Part shown: positions 1-9,629 of the stretch, one piece after another
Numbering within the stretch: position 1 is the first letter of the stretch
How the letters are laid out: each line of letters opens with the position of its first letter
Assembly: GCA_028671895.1 (NCBI GenBank)
Contig: CM053801.1
Span: forward strand, 40,986,836 to 41,050,835
Source: Oenanthe sinensis
Lineage: Eukaryota > Streptophyta > Magnoliopsida > Apiales > Apiaceae
Direction: 5' to 3'
DNA length: 64,000 bases
Made by a program: the position numbers and the translations under genes
The notes under the pieces: generated by a model
The model's input: only the letters and a program-made list of their open reading frames with translations
What the model was told of the DNA's origin: nothing
Database searches by the model: none

Positions 1-615
1 CATCTTCCGGATTCCTAGATGCATTCTTCTCCAATGCCCACCTCTCAAGCAACTGAATCAACAGATGTTTGCCCACATTCACCTTCCTATTGTTTGCCAC
101 GCCATATAGTATTACCCGGCAGCTGTTGTTCATTGGCCTGTAGTCTTTGTCCTTTGGGAACATGCAGCGTTGAATTGCTTGAACTACATAATCCCACTCA
201 GCTGGTAGCATACCGGTGTTAACCTTTGTTACCTTGATAGGACCCGTGGGAGGGCGACAACCTATCTCCGTGAATAATTGCAACATATCCTCCATAGTGG
301 GTTCCGGAGCATAATCTTCTGTAGGAAGCCCGAGTAACTCATTGAACTTCCGCAGACTGACTTCATATTTGGCACCACCAATAGTAAAGGATAGGCTTGT
401 TGGATTTGTTTTTCCACCCTGAATCTCTAGTGTTGAGTAAGCAGCTTGAAGGGCTTCGACATTCAGGATGGGAGAGGCGGTTAAAGCATGACTTATGATT
501 GATGTGTTGTTGAGGGATTCAATCCAGAACTGGTAGTGAATAAATCTACCAGTTGCTCGATCAGCAGAGAGATTAACAAAGTTGGTCTTGGGAATTGTGA
601 AATTTGGGTTTGCCA
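1..615 (-). CDS. Partial ORF downstream of pol, unknown function (retroelement-associated)
   Basis: An uninterrupted 205-codon reading frame starts with ATG at 615 and runs off the window at base 1. The protein begins MANPNFTIPKTNFVNL and includes a central KFNELLGLP stretch and a later YGVANNRKVNVGKHL stretch. This arrangement reminds me of plant proteins annotated as putative plant transposon protein or as extra ORFs of LTR retrotransposons; that match is from memory and weak. It lies on the same strand as pol, 1.3 kb downstream of its stop, with a TATA box at 1291-1302 and a pyrimidine-rich leader. No signal peptide or membrane segment is visible in the part seen. It may be an additional ORF of Element 1, part of another nested element, or a gene of its own. 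Confidence 0.55.
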
Positions 616-1290
616 TTTTAAATTTGTGTTTGAGAAAAGAAATGTTCTGAAATGGTTTTGCAATGGAAATTTTAGAGAACAAGTTCTAAATTTAAACAAC
701 AAAAAAAACGTACACGAAACTCACTAATTACCCCACGTAATTAGTGACACAATTTAAAACAAATTAACTGCCCACTAATGACCACTTAACTCCCCACTAA
801 TGATTGACGGTTGAGTTTTCGAAAGTTACAGTGAACAGCCGTTTATGTTTAAAAAAAACTTATTTTTCGGAAAAACACAAAACGTGGCGGTTCAGTTGCA
901 CTTTAAGGATTAAACAATAGTACCCACAACTATTTCGCTTAAGAACACAAAAGAACTGAAGAACAAGAAAGCACGAGACTAAAAAGATAAACTCACTCGA
1001 ATGAAAAGAAACTAAAGAACTAGTTTGCAAGAACACAAATGACGTTAAAAACAACGCAAGAAGTTCAACAGTTTTAGACAAAATTTTAGCAGAGTTTCGT
1101 TTTAGTGATTAATGCTTTCACGTAACAGTTAGTGATTTTTGTTTAAGAAAATCACAAGAAAACTTGATGTAATGGCAGGGAAGGGAACTTTGTGAATGTA
1201 TGTATACGCGTGTGTATATGAAGATCTTAAGCTTTTTGAAAGAGAGAGAAAGGTAATGGAAATAATGAACAGTCTTTTTAATGCTATAAT
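616..1290 (-). other. Putative leader of the partial ORF
   Basis: No ORF of note. On the minus strand this would be the transcribed leader between the TATA box and the ATG at 615. It contains a CT-rich stretch (about 1235-1260) and short direct repeats of an ACTCCCCACTAATG-like motif at about 768-806. No primer-binding site was found, which argues against an LTR ending here. Confidence 0.35.
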
Positions 1291-1302
1291 GTATATATAT
1301 AG
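1291..1302 (-). promoter_or_regulatory. TATA box upstream of the partial ORF
   Basis: On the minus strand the sequence reads CTATATATATAC, followed about 30-50 bases later by a CT-rich leader. It lies about 680 bases upstream of the ATG at 615 and just downstream of the CTCGAT array. Confidence 0.45.
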
Positions 1303-1337
1303 GCACGCTTGAAAAGAAACTGAAAAGACAAGTCACA

Positions 1338-1575
1338 TCTCGATCTCGAGATCCGCATCTCGATCCTCATCTAGATGTCGATCTTGATGTCGATCTCGAT
1401 CCGCATCTCGATCTACATCTCGATGTCGATCTCGATGTCGATCTCGATCCGCATCTCGATCTACATCTCGATGTCGATCTCGATGTCGATCTCGATGTGG
1501 ATAGATCGAGATGTACCTTGACAGTTTTTTAAGCAATTTTCGCAAGTCGTTCTCGATCTCGATCCAGAAACAGAT
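1338..1575. repeat. CTCGAT/GTCGAT minisatellite
   Basis: Dense variants of the hexamer CTCGAT and GTCGAT with interspersed CCGCATCTCGATC and CTACATCTCGATG units. The same hexamer array recurs in the LTR of Element 1 at 8811-9058. The flanks are also loosely alike (a GATCGAGATTTACCTTAG-like sequence here, GATCGACATTTGCCTTAG there). Confidence 0.85.
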
Positions 1576-1939
1576 CGAGATTTACCTTAGAAAATTTTAA
1601 TGAAATTATGTGAATTAAACATTTATATGTAAAATTCACAAGATTTCACCATAAATTTTCACACCATTTTAGAAACTTACAATTTTGAAACGACAGGCAA
1701 TTTAGCAAATAAATCATGCATTACAAAATTAAGTCTAGCATTAAATCCTATCACATTATTAGACATTAATCATTTAGATACACAGATCAGCACAAGATTA
1801 ATTTCATGAAACTTTCTAACTTCCCCTTATGACATGCAATACATACATTTTTGAAGTTAAGTACACATTATTAATTATGAATATTCATGAACAACAATAA
1901 TATGTACACAAACTGAATTATAACAGATAGGTAGCAAAA
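1576..1939. other. Non-coding AT-rich stretch after pol
   Basis: No ORF and no LTR match. A short CTTCCCCTT tract at about 1820-1828 (purine-rich on the minus strand) is the only polypurine-like sequence, but no TG start of an LTR follows it. Confidence 0.4.
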
Positions 1940-4900
1940 CTAACAGGTGTTAAGCATCCCCAATTCACCAACCAATCTAGAAAATGTTGATTCGTCTAGA
2001 GGTTTAGTGAATATATCTGCTATTTGACGTTCAGTAGACACAAAATGCAACGCTACAGTTCCATTTTCTACATGCTCTCTAATAAAATGATACCTTATAT
2101 CAATATGCTTAGTCCTTGAGTGATCCACAGGATTGTTGGTCATTGCAATAGCACTTGTGTTGTCACACATGATAGGAATCTTAGATACTTCCACACCGTA
2201 GTCCTTGAGTTGGTTCTTCATCCACAGTATCTGGGCCACACAGCTTCCAGCAGCAATATATTCTGCTTCAGCTGTCGAGGTAGATACTGTGTGTTGTTTC
2301 TTGCTTTGCCAAGACACCAACCTTCTTCCAAGAAACTGACAGCTTCCTGAAGTGCTCTTCCTATCTATTCTACAACCTGCGTAATCTGAATCCGAATAGC
2401 CAACAAGATTAAACCCTGTATCTCTTGGGTACCAAATCCCAAGATTTGATGTTCCCTTGAGATACCTAAAAATACGCTTTACGGCTATGAGATGTGACTC
2501 TCTAGGATCCGCTTGGAACCTTGCACATAAGCATGTAGAGAACATAATATCAGGTCTGCTAGCAGTTAAATACAAAAGAGAGCCGATCATACCTCGATAG
2601 CTTGAGATGTCTACAGGTTTTCCCGCTTTATCCTCGTCAAGCTTCGTGGCTGTTGCCATAGGAGTCTTAGCTTGTGATACATCTTCGAGACCATACTTCT
2701 TTAATAGATCATGAATGTACTTGGTCTGGCAGATAAATATCTCGTCCTTCTTCTGACTAACTTGAATACCGAGAAAGAACGTCAGCTCTCCCATCATGCT
2801 CATCTCATACCTTGATTGCATTAACTTTGCGAATTTAGCACACAGCTTCTCATTTGCAGACCCAAAGATAATGTCATCCACATATACTTGCACCATTATT
2901 AGATCATCTTTGCATTTCTTGTAGAAAAGCGTCTTGTCGATTACTCCTCTGGTGAAACCACTTTCTAGTAAGAAGTCTGACAGAGTTTCATACCACTTCC
3001 GCGGAGACTGCTTAAGGCCATATACTGATTTGAAGAGTCGATAAACATAATCACAATATTTGCTGTCGATAAACCCGGGAGGTTGCTCGACATACACCTC
3101 TTCATCCAGTTCACCGTTTAAGAATGCACTCTTGACATCCATTTGATAGACTTTAAAACCATGATGTGCTGCGAATGCTAAGAACATCCTTACGGCCTCT
3201 AGCCTTGCTACTGGTGCGTAGGTTTCATCATAATCAATTCCTTCTCTTTGAGTATAACCCTTAGCAACCAGGCGAGCTTTATTTCGTGTTACAAGTCCGT
3301 TTTCATCCAGCTTGTTTCTTAATACCCATTTTGTTCCAACAACAGATCTATTCTTTGGTCTGGGTACCAGCTTCCACACCTTCTGCCTTTCAAATTGATT
3401 GAGTTCTTCTTGCATAGCAATCACCCAATCAGCGTCATCTAGGGCTTCTTCCACCACTTTAGGTTCCAATTGAGAAAGGAACACTGAGTATAGACATTCA
3501 TTCTCAGTGGCAAATTCAGCTCTAGCTTTTCCTCTAGTAGTCACTCCGGCATCTGGATCACCAATAATTAGCTCAAACGGATGGTCCTTGTTCCAAGTGC
3601 GATCCCTAGCAAATGTTCTTGATGATTCAGCTTGATCTTGTAAGTGAAGGTGACTTAGTCTAGAAGCACTTTCACTAGCTTCCCTTGAGCTAGTATTGGC
3701 TCCCCCTGAGTGAGCTGCTCCCCCTGAGTGCATACTGACTCCCCCTGAGTTAGTACCAGGTCTGACGGAAGGTGATCCCTCAGCCCTAGTGTTTTGAATT
3801 TGCGAAACACTAGACTCTTGATTAATTTCATTATTTATCGTTGGATCACTACCCTGCACTACAGACTCAGAAACTGTATCCACTTCATCAATATCCATAT
3901 TTTCAAATCTTAGGGAAGTGGGCTCACTGTCTTCTTTTAGTATAGACGGGAGCTTTGAGTCGTCGAATGTGACATTAAGGCTTTCAACCACCTTGCGATC
4001 ATTAAGTACAAACACCCTGTACGCTGCTATTGCTTCAAGAGAATATCCAATGAAAACCCCTTCATCTGCTTTGGCATCAAACTTTCCAAGTTGTGCATTG
4101 TCTCTAAACACAAAGCATTTTGCACCAAACACGTGGAAGTAGTTGATAGAAGGTTTTCTTTTATTCATCAGATAATATGGCGTCTCATTATAGTCTTTTG
4201 TAATCAGGGTTCTATTCTGTGTATAACACGCCGTGCTAACTGCTTCAGCCCAAAAATATAAAGGAAGTTTTGACTCATATAGCATTGTCCTAACTGCTTC
4301 AACCAGTGTCGTGTTCTTCCTTTCTACCACTCCATTCTGCTGCGGTGTTCTCGGTGCTGAATACTGTCGTCTGATCCCTTTAGATATGCAGAAATCCATT
4401 AACACTGAGTTCTTGAATTCTGTCCCGTTGTCAGATCGGATAGTCTTCACAGTCAGACTTGCTACATTTTCAATTACCAGTACATGTCTAATGATCTCAT
4501 GTGGCACTTCATCTTTCGATGTCACAAACTTCACCCATGTGTATTTGGAAGAATCATCGACAATTACCAGCGCATATCTTTTCCTTGACATTGACATAAC
4601 AGTAACGGGTCCAAACAAATCCATGTGAAGAAGTTGTAGGGGCTCGGTAATGCTATTCACTTGTTTATCCTTATGCGAGGCTCTTTTTGATTTTCCCATC
4701 TCACATGCTTCGCAGAGTCCATCTGGAGTAAACTCCATCTGCGGCAGCCCTCTCACCAATTCTCTACTTACGAGATTATTCATTGCTTTAAAGTTCAGGT
4801 GAGATAATCTTTTATGCCATAGCCAACTTTCATCAGCAGAAGCCTTGCTGTAGAAACACGTGACTTCAGACTGATCAGCAGAATTCATGTCAGCTATGAA

Positions 4901-5284
4901 CAAATTTGACTTCCTTACTCCTTTGAGAGCAAGGCTTCCATCCTTTTTGCTTTGAATCGAACAATCATGCTTCCCAAAGTTGACGTCAAAACCCTTGTCG
5001 GTGAACTGACTAACGCTGAGAAGATTATGTCGCAATCCTTCCACAAAAGACACGTCCTCAATGATAACATTTCCACAAACGATCTTGCCATATCCCCTGG
5101 TGTAACCTTTGCTGTTATCTCCAAAAGTAACCACGGAGCCGGCTCTCAACACCAAATCTGTTAGCAGGGACTTATTTCCGGTCATATGCCTCGATGCTCC
5201 ACTGTCCAGCACCCATATGACTTTACTCTTTTCCTGTTCACTGCCCTGCAAATCCAGAAAGGTTAGGTGTTCTTCGGAACCCAA
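1940..5284 (-). CDS. pol: Copia pol polyprotein (protease, integrase, RT, RNase H)
   Basis: About 1,110 codons without interruption. Visible domains in order: aspartic protease with DSGA at residues 27-30; GAG-pre-integrase and HHCC zinc finger (WHKRLSHLN then CEAC, about 155-200); integrase core with the D (HMDLFGP), D (RSDNGTEF) and E (QQNGVVERKN) residues at about 220-325; reverse transcriptase with YQMDVKSAFLNG and the YVDD catalytic box at 801-804; RNase H with YSDSDYAG, STAEAEY and a final DIFTKPLD. The order integrase before RT is diagnostic for Copia. The frame has no ATG at its start (the first listed codon is TTG) and opens at about 5305, so it overlaps the end of gag and must be reached by a -1 shift or reinitiation. 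All catalytic motifs I can check are intact, so the enzyme set may be functional. Confidence 0.95.
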   Translation of the reverse strand: MGSEEHLTFLDLQGSEQEKSKVIWVLDSGASRHMTGNKSLLTDLVLRAGSVVTFGDNSKGYTRGYGKIVCGNVIIEDVSFVEGLRHNLLSVSQFTDKGFDVNFGKHDCSIQSKKDGSLALKGVRKSNLFIADMNSADQSEVTCFYSKASADESWLWHKRLSHLNFKAMNNLVSRELVRGLPQMEFTPDGLCEACEMGKSKRASHKDKQVNSITEPLQLLHMDLFGPVTVMSMSRKRYALVIVDDSSKYTWVKFVTSKDEVPHEIIRHVLVIENVASLTVKTIRSDNGTEFKNSVLMDFCISKGIRRQYSAPRTPQQNGVVERKNTTLVEAVRTMLYESKLPLYFWAEAVSTACYTQNRTLITKDYNETPYYLMNKRKPSINYFHVFGAKCFVFRDNAQLGKFDAKADEGVFIGYSLEAIAAYRVFVLNDRKVVESLNVTFDDSKLPSILKEDSEPTSLRFENMDIDEVDTVSESVVQGSDPTINNEINQESSVSQIQNTRAEGSPSVRPGTNSGGVSMHSGGAAHSGGANTSSREASESASRLSHLHLQDQAESSRTFARDRTWNKDHPFELIIGDPDAGVTTRGKARAEFATENECLYSVFLSQLEPKVVEEALDDADWVIAMQEELNQFERQKVWKLVPRPKNRSVVGTKWVLRNKLDENGLVTRNKARLVAKGYTQREGIDYDETYAPVARLEAVRMFLAFAAHHGFKVYQMDVKSAFLNGELDEEVYVEQPPGFIDSKYCDYVYRLFKSVYGLKQSPRKWYETLSDFLLESGFTRGVIDKTLFYKKCKDDLIMVQVYVDDIIFGSANEKLCAKFAKLMQSRYEMSMMGELTFFLGIQVSQKKDEIFICQTKYIHDLLKKYGLEDVSQAKTPMATATKLDEDKAGKPVDISSYRGMIGSLLYLTASRPDIMFSTCLCARFQADPRESHLIAVKRIFRYLKGTSNLGIWYPRDTGFNLVGYSDSDYAGCRIDRKSTSGSCQFLGRRLVSWQSKKQHTVSTSTAEAEYIAAGSCVAQILWMKNQLKDYGVEVSKIPIMCDNTSAIAMTNNPVDHSRTKHIDIRYHFIREHVENGTVALHFVSTERQIADIFTKPLDESTFSRLVGELGMLNTC

Positions 5285-7812
5285 TGATGTTTGGGCCCGG
5301 CATCAATAATTTCCTTTTTCTTTTCAGATACAGAAGGCTTTGCCTTGTTGCCATCAGGGGCATTCATCTTGACTTTGTCTTTTCCCTTGTCAACCTTGAC
5401 TGGTTTGTCAGGTTTGGGAGTAGACTGGTCACTCCTTGCTTTAGGAGGACTTGAAGTCTTAGCCTTTGACTCCGCATGATTTTTCTTACTACTACTAGAT
5501 GTATGTTCAACAGATGCACTAGCAGTATTCATTAAATTAAAATAAGCATGCATGATGTTTACAGCACATGGCATACAATTAGGATTATTGCATTTGGCAT
5601 GATTTGCATACATGTTAGGCAAAGCAGTAGTTGCAGGCATGGTATTACAACCAACAGATTTTTCTTCCTCTACATAGAATGGGCAATAGTAAGACACATG
5701 ATCAGTTTGATTACAAATATAGCATGCCTTTCTAGCTCGTGTAGATGTAGATACAGATGCAGGTTCAGTTTTAACTGCCTTTACAGGTGCTTTCATTTGG
5801 TCTGACCCTGCTACCCATTGTTTATATGACACCGTCTTAGCCTCCTTGGTTCCTACACCTCTCTTAGCATAAGCAATCTTACTCGCTCTCTTAGAATTTG
5901 TAGGTTCTACTACTTTTTCTTCTGAATCTCTTTCAATTTTAATCTCATGTTCAATTTTAACGGCAACAGGATCTATTGTCCTAGGCTCAAACTGCTTAAA
6001 GATAGGTTTTCTAACATCCCCTAAAACCTCAGGCACATTTTCTTTGACTAACGCTGGCTCTAATAACTCAGCAGCCCTATTTTTCTTTTTCTGTGTGTAG
6101 TCAAGTCCTATGTTTATTTTTTCATTTTTACTCTTGCCTGCCAGTTTCATGTACATGTCCCTTTCTACGAAAACTTTATTAGCGGCTTCTTTAAAAGATT
6201 GACATGTTATTTTAAGCTCAACTAATTCATTTTTAAGTTCTTCGTTAAGGTCTTCCCTAATCTTAAGCTTGTGTTCTAAAACGTCTACCTGATTCATTAA
6301 CTGCCTTTTTTTACTTTCTCCTGATTCTAATTCCTCTACCCTGGCCTCGAGAAGTCTATTCTTAAGGGAGAATTTAGCATTTTCCTCATTAACAACAATT
6401 AGATTTAGTTGGAGATTGTACATGTCTTTAGTCATGGCAGCTAATTCATTTTGGTACTCAGAAATAGACATTTCATTTACGGTTAGAATTGGTACCTCTG
6501 ATTGTTCTGAAGATTTTGCCATTAAGGCGAAGTTGCATAGCTCCTGATCTTCATCTTCATCAGACTCGTCCCAACCCTTCCCTTCAGTTACAACATAAGC
6601 CCGGCTTCCCTTCTGTTGCTTGCTAACCAAGGCATCATATTTCTTTTTCAGATCAGCATAGGTTTCTTTGGGATGAACGTATTTGGATTTCTTGCACTCT
6701 GTTGCAAAGTGTCCCAATTCATTGCAGTTAAAGCATCTGAACTTGTTCTTGTCTACCAGGTTAGGTCTGTAGCCACTACCAGATGTGCTACCTCGACCGC
6801 TGTAATTTCCCCGACCACTTACACTATTGCCTCTGCTGCTACTGCTGCCTCTTCGGCTGAAAGAACTACCAAATCGTCCTTTACCTCTTCTTTGCTTCCT
6901 GAAGCTGATATGAGCAAATTCTCGAGCAATACAAGCATATGACTTGTCTTCTAATTTGTCCAGCTCTTCAAGGGTATAGTATTCATCCTCACTTTCTTCG
7001 GATGGATCTTCAATGTCTAATACCACCATTTCAGGATTAGCAGTTTTCAATGAGACAGCTGCAAGTGCCTTTACAGCAGACTCTTCAGCTACAAGTCCAG
7101 ACTCACTTACCGCTTTGAGTTCTCCACTATTGTAGGATCTTCTTCTGTCATTTTGTTCCTGCTCCAGCTCGTAGGTCTTCAAAACACCATACAGCTTTTC
7201 GAGAGAAGTATTTTTCAAGTCTCTTGACTCTCGAATGGCAGTGATCCTGTGTTCCAGATGTTTAGGCAAATTCAAGAGAAACTTGATATTTGAATCTGCT
7301 AGTGGATAGACTTTATCTCTTATACTCAGCTCGATAAGCAATTTACTGTAACGTTTGTAAACATCCGCTACGCTTTCTCCTCGTTCGCATCTGAACGATT
7401 CATATTCAGATATCAGAATGCGTTTGTGATTATCTCTAACTTCCTCGGTCCCCTCCATCACCACAGCCAGTTTATCCCACATGGCTTTAGCTGTTTTTAA
7501 TCCCTTTATCTGAACATAGTACTCTGAGTTTAGGGATTCAATTATGACGTTGCGTAACGACGCATCCATACCAACCAATTCTTTATCTGCGTCTGAAAAC
7601 TCCATTTCCTCTTTAGGAACAGACCGGGATGGTATTAGTATCCCTCCTTCCATTCGCTCTGGCTCAATTTTCATGGGTATGTATGGACCGTTTTCTAATA
7701 TTCTCAAGTATACCTTGTTTATTGATTCAAGGTAAGCTCTCATCCTTCCGGTCCATTCGTCATAATGTTGTGCATCAAACGGAGGTATCTTAAATCTGTG
7801 TGCGGTGGCCAT
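5263..7812 (-). CDS. gag: Copia Gag nucleocapsid protein, extended form
   Basis: An 849-residue frame starting MATAHRFKIPPFD. Residues 1-220 carry the UBN2/gag-type capsid region (AMWDKLAVVMEGTEEV, HLEHRITA, LEKLYGVLKTYELEQ). A basic Arg/Ser/Gly-rich segment precedes a CCHC knuckle, CFNCNELGHFATEC, at 360-373. A Glu/Lys/Leu-rich region at about 460-560 looks like a coiled coil. A second CCHC, CYICNQTDHVSYYC, lies at 697-710. The end reads HHWVPKNT then stop; WVPK is the segment that normally precedes the protease in Copia polyproteins, so gag and pol are split exactly at that junction. Most Copia gags are shorter; long gags with coiled coils are known in Sireviruses. A role in particle assembly and RNA packaging is inferred from the family. 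Confidence 0.93.
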   Translation of the reverse strand: MATAHRFKIPPFDAQHYDEWTGRMRAYLESINKVYLRILENGPYIPMKIEPERMEGGILIPSRSVPKEEMEFSDADKELVGMDASLRNVIIESLNSEYYVQIKGLKTAKAMWDKLAVVMEGTEEVRDNHKRILISEYESFRCERGESVADVYKRYSKLLIELSIRDKVYPLADSNIKFLLNLPKHLEHRITAIRESRDLKNTSLEKLYGVLKTYELEQEQNDRRRSYNSGELKAVSESGLVAEESAVKALAAVSLKTANPEMVVLDIEDPSEESEDEYYTLEELDKLEDKSYACIAREFAHISFRKQRRGKGRFGSSFSRRGSSSSRGNSVSGRGNYSGRGSTSGSGYRPNLVDKNKFRCFNCNELGHFATECKKSKYVHPKETYADLKKKYDALVSKQQKGSRAYVVTEGKGWDESDEDEDQELCNFALMAKSSEQSEVPILTVNEMSISEYQNELAAMTKDMYNLQLNLIVVNEENAKFSLKNRLLEARVEELESGESKKRQLMNQVDVLEHKLKIREDLNEELKNELVELKITCQSFKEAANKVFVERDMYMKLAGKSKNEKINIGLDYTQKKKNRAAELLEPALVKENVPEVLGDVRKPIFKQFEPRTIDPVAVKIEHEIKIERDSEEKVVEPTNSKRASKIAYAKRGVGTKEAKTVSYKQWVAGSDQMKAPVKAVKTEPASVSTSTRARKACYICNQTDHVSYYCPFYVEEEKSVGCNTMPATTALPNMYANHAKCNNPNCMPCAVNIMHAYFNLMNTASASVEHTSSSSKKNHAESKAKTSSPPKARSDQSTPKPDKPVKVDKGKDKVKMNAPDGNKAKPSVSEKKKEIIDAGPKHHWVPKNT

Positions 7813-8335
7813 TTTAATGAGGTTTAAAATTAAGATAATACACTTTTCAAATTACAATAAATTGTATTTACTTGAAAAATTAATTATCTCACTTTAAATA
7901 TCCAACACTTAATATCCAATGGATTTTGCACTTAAGATTCAAGCAAGTTAGTTCTAATCACAGGAATAGTAGCATAGTCCACCAGTCTTCCAAGTCCAAA
8001 CAAAAAGCTGTCCACTATCTAGTTGACAGTAGTTCGAATTTGTTCTTTTTGTTCAACCAAACAGTTGATTCAAGTTCCCTAGTCAACCAATCAAATATTC
8101 TTTTATAACCAGATTTTTGACCACAAGAAAACCCACAAAGCTCTAAAGTACAATGTTTTGGAATGTTGTACAAATATTCCTTACACCATTACTTAGAGCT
8201 TTTTAGATCTATGACTTTTCCAGGAAGAAACAAATAAAAACTTTCGGCACAAACTTCAAGAAAAATTAGATCTGGGATTTTCAAGAACCAACTCAAACAA
8301 CACAATAGGATCTCTGTTAGATGTGTTTAACAGGA
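7813..8335 (-). other. Untranslated leader of Element 1
   Basis: Runs between the primer-binding site and the gag ATG on the minus strand. No ORF or repeat of note; AT-rich. Confidence 0.6.
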
Positions 8336-8347
8336 GCTCTGATACCA
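8336..8347 (-). other. Primer-binding site, initiator-Met tRNA type
   Basis: Minus strand reads TGGTATCAGAGC two bases after the LTR end CCTAACA. This is the standard plant Copia primer site complementary to the 3' end of initiator methionine tRNA. Confidence 0.9.
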
Positions 8348-8661
8348 ATTGTTAGGTCCAAAGTGTTGTAGAGGGGGGGGGGGTGAATACAACTGTTTCG
8401 AATAATGAGAGAAAATGAAAATAAATGCAGGTAATAAATGATGACACAAAATTTCAAGAATACATCATTATATTCATTGAAGGATTTGCTACAACATTCA
8501 TAAAAGCATCATAATCAGTTGAACAATAAATACAGCAATTAAAGCTTGATTCAACTGATTCTCTCTCACTTTCTTTTTACAGTAAATGCTCTCTTTAAAA
8601 TATACTGTAGAAAAATACAGAGATTGCTTAAAAGTCCCTTTACAAATAAAATAAAGTGCTG

Positions 8662-8669
8662 CTTTTATA
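8662..8669 (-). promoter_or_regulatory. TATA box of Element 1 LTR
   Basis: Minus strand TATAAAAG, about 310 bases before the LTR end, a usual position for the U3/R boundary. Confidence 0.6.
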
Positions 8670-8810
8670 ATGTCGTGTAGACTTGATCTTGTCCTTTTTG
8701 TGTACGTGGCCCAATCAGGACTCGTCAACAAAAAGTACTTTCCAACCACTCTGGATCAACCGTTCACAATAAGCCACTTGTCCCTTGAACATTAAATGCT
8801 ACATATCGAC

Positions 8811-9058
8811 CCGCATCTCGATCTCGGCCTGGACCCATCTCGATCTCGATCTCGATCTCGATCTCGATCTGTGAAAATCTCGATCTCGATCTGTGAAAAT
8901 CTCGATCTCGATCTATGAGAATCTCGATCTCGATCTTTGAGAATCTCGATCTCGATCTATGAGAATCTCGATCTCGATCTGCCGTGGATAGAGATTTGCC
9001 TTTGCAATGTTTTACTTCAATTATAAATCTCGACCCGCATCTCGATCTGCTGTGGATC
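8811..9058. repeat. CTCGAT minisatellite within Element 1 LTR U3
   Basis: Pure CTCGAT runs, then about five units of roughly 22 bp in which a CTCGATCTCGATCT core alternates with GTGAAAAT, ATGAGAAT or TTTGAGAAT spacers. It lies about 150-390 bases upstream of the TATA box, where LTR enhancers usually sit. Confidence 0.88.
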
Positions 9059-9629
9059 GACATTTGCCTTAGCAAATATGCACTCATCCAATGTTGACCT
9101 TCTTTAGTGACTAATTGAGGATTAACCTTTATGAGCAAGTTTCCCTAGCTTCTTCAATTTCTTTTCCTCACTCAATTCAAATGAGATCTTCTATTACTGA
9201 CATGAACTTGCCTCCAATGTCCTGACACTTGATGCAAAGGTCTGGTTCATAAGTGACTAGTCTTGTAGGGGTTCTTGCTTCTGAATGTTAGTTCTCATTT
9301 GTTGATTAACCTTTACATTATCCAGTTGTTGATATACATTACATGAAATCACTTTGGTCTTCTTAATACTTCTTTGACATTAATTTGATTCTCCATTAGA
9401 TAAGTTAGGGCATGAGCAATACTGAGATTGAACTTCTTCTCACTTATGCATCCTTGATTAACCAAATTAGTTACTTGTAGTTACCAAGTATCATTACCAT
9501 TTCTTCAGTTGATTGATTCCATGTGCTTCTTCAGTTTCTCTTATTTTTGCTGTTGTTTTATCTTTTACCTAGTTGAGTTACATAGAAATTAAGTGTTACA
9601 AGTTAGTACACCTATGCCTTTCAATAGGT

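Larger units (their letters stand above)
1..9623 (-). mobile_element. Element 1: Copia LTR retrotransposon, 3' end outside window
   Basis: Seen: reading on the minus strand there is an LTR (9623 to 8350), a primer-binding site (8347-8336), gag (7812-5263) and pol (to 1940) in the order protease, integrase, reverse transcriptase, RNase H, which defines Copia. No second LTR copy is found between 1940 and base 1, so the element either continues to the left or its 3' end is lost. The gag has two CCHC knuckles and a long predicted coiled coil, and the LTR ends in a C-run plus TCTAC motif; both recall the Sirevirus branch of Copia (inference). AATAG at 9624-9628 should be one target-site duplication, but its partner is outside the window. 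It sits inside the degraded internal part of Element 3. Assigning 1-1939 to this element is uncertain. Confidence 0.8.
8350..9623 (-). repeat. 5' LTR of Element 1
   Basis: On the minus strand the LTR starts TGAAAGGCATAGG at 9623 and ends GGACCTAACA at 8350 (1,274 bp), directly before the primer site. It holds a TATA box at 8669-8662, a CTCGAT array in U3, and a C-run plus TCTAC motif near the end. A block at about 9200-9290 matches the reverse complement of Element 2's LTR at about 12260-12345, and the terminal bases agree at both ends, so the two LTRs are related. The second copy is not in the window. Confidence 0.85.

Noticed and set aside
1333..1545. Arg/Asp-rich 70-codon ORF on the minus strand
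   Set aside because: Pure translation of the CTCGAT hexamer array; low complexity, no gene context.
3918..4628. Plus-strand ORFs at 3918-4142 and 4233-4628
   Set aside because: Antisense shadows of the intact pol frame.
5284..5300. Search for a -1 slippery heptamer in the gag/pol overlap
   Set aside because: GGGCCCAAAC is present, but the codon phase does not give the X-XXY-YYZ pattern, so no slip site is claimed.
8331..8350. tRNA-like match next to LTRs as a tRNA gene
   Set aside because: Only the 12-base primer-site complement is present; no cloverleaf. No tRNA or rRNA gene was seen in the window.
8764..9138. 124-codon minus-strand ORF with RDRD and IEIE runs
   Set aside because: Also a read-through of the CTCGAT array inside the LTR of Element 1.
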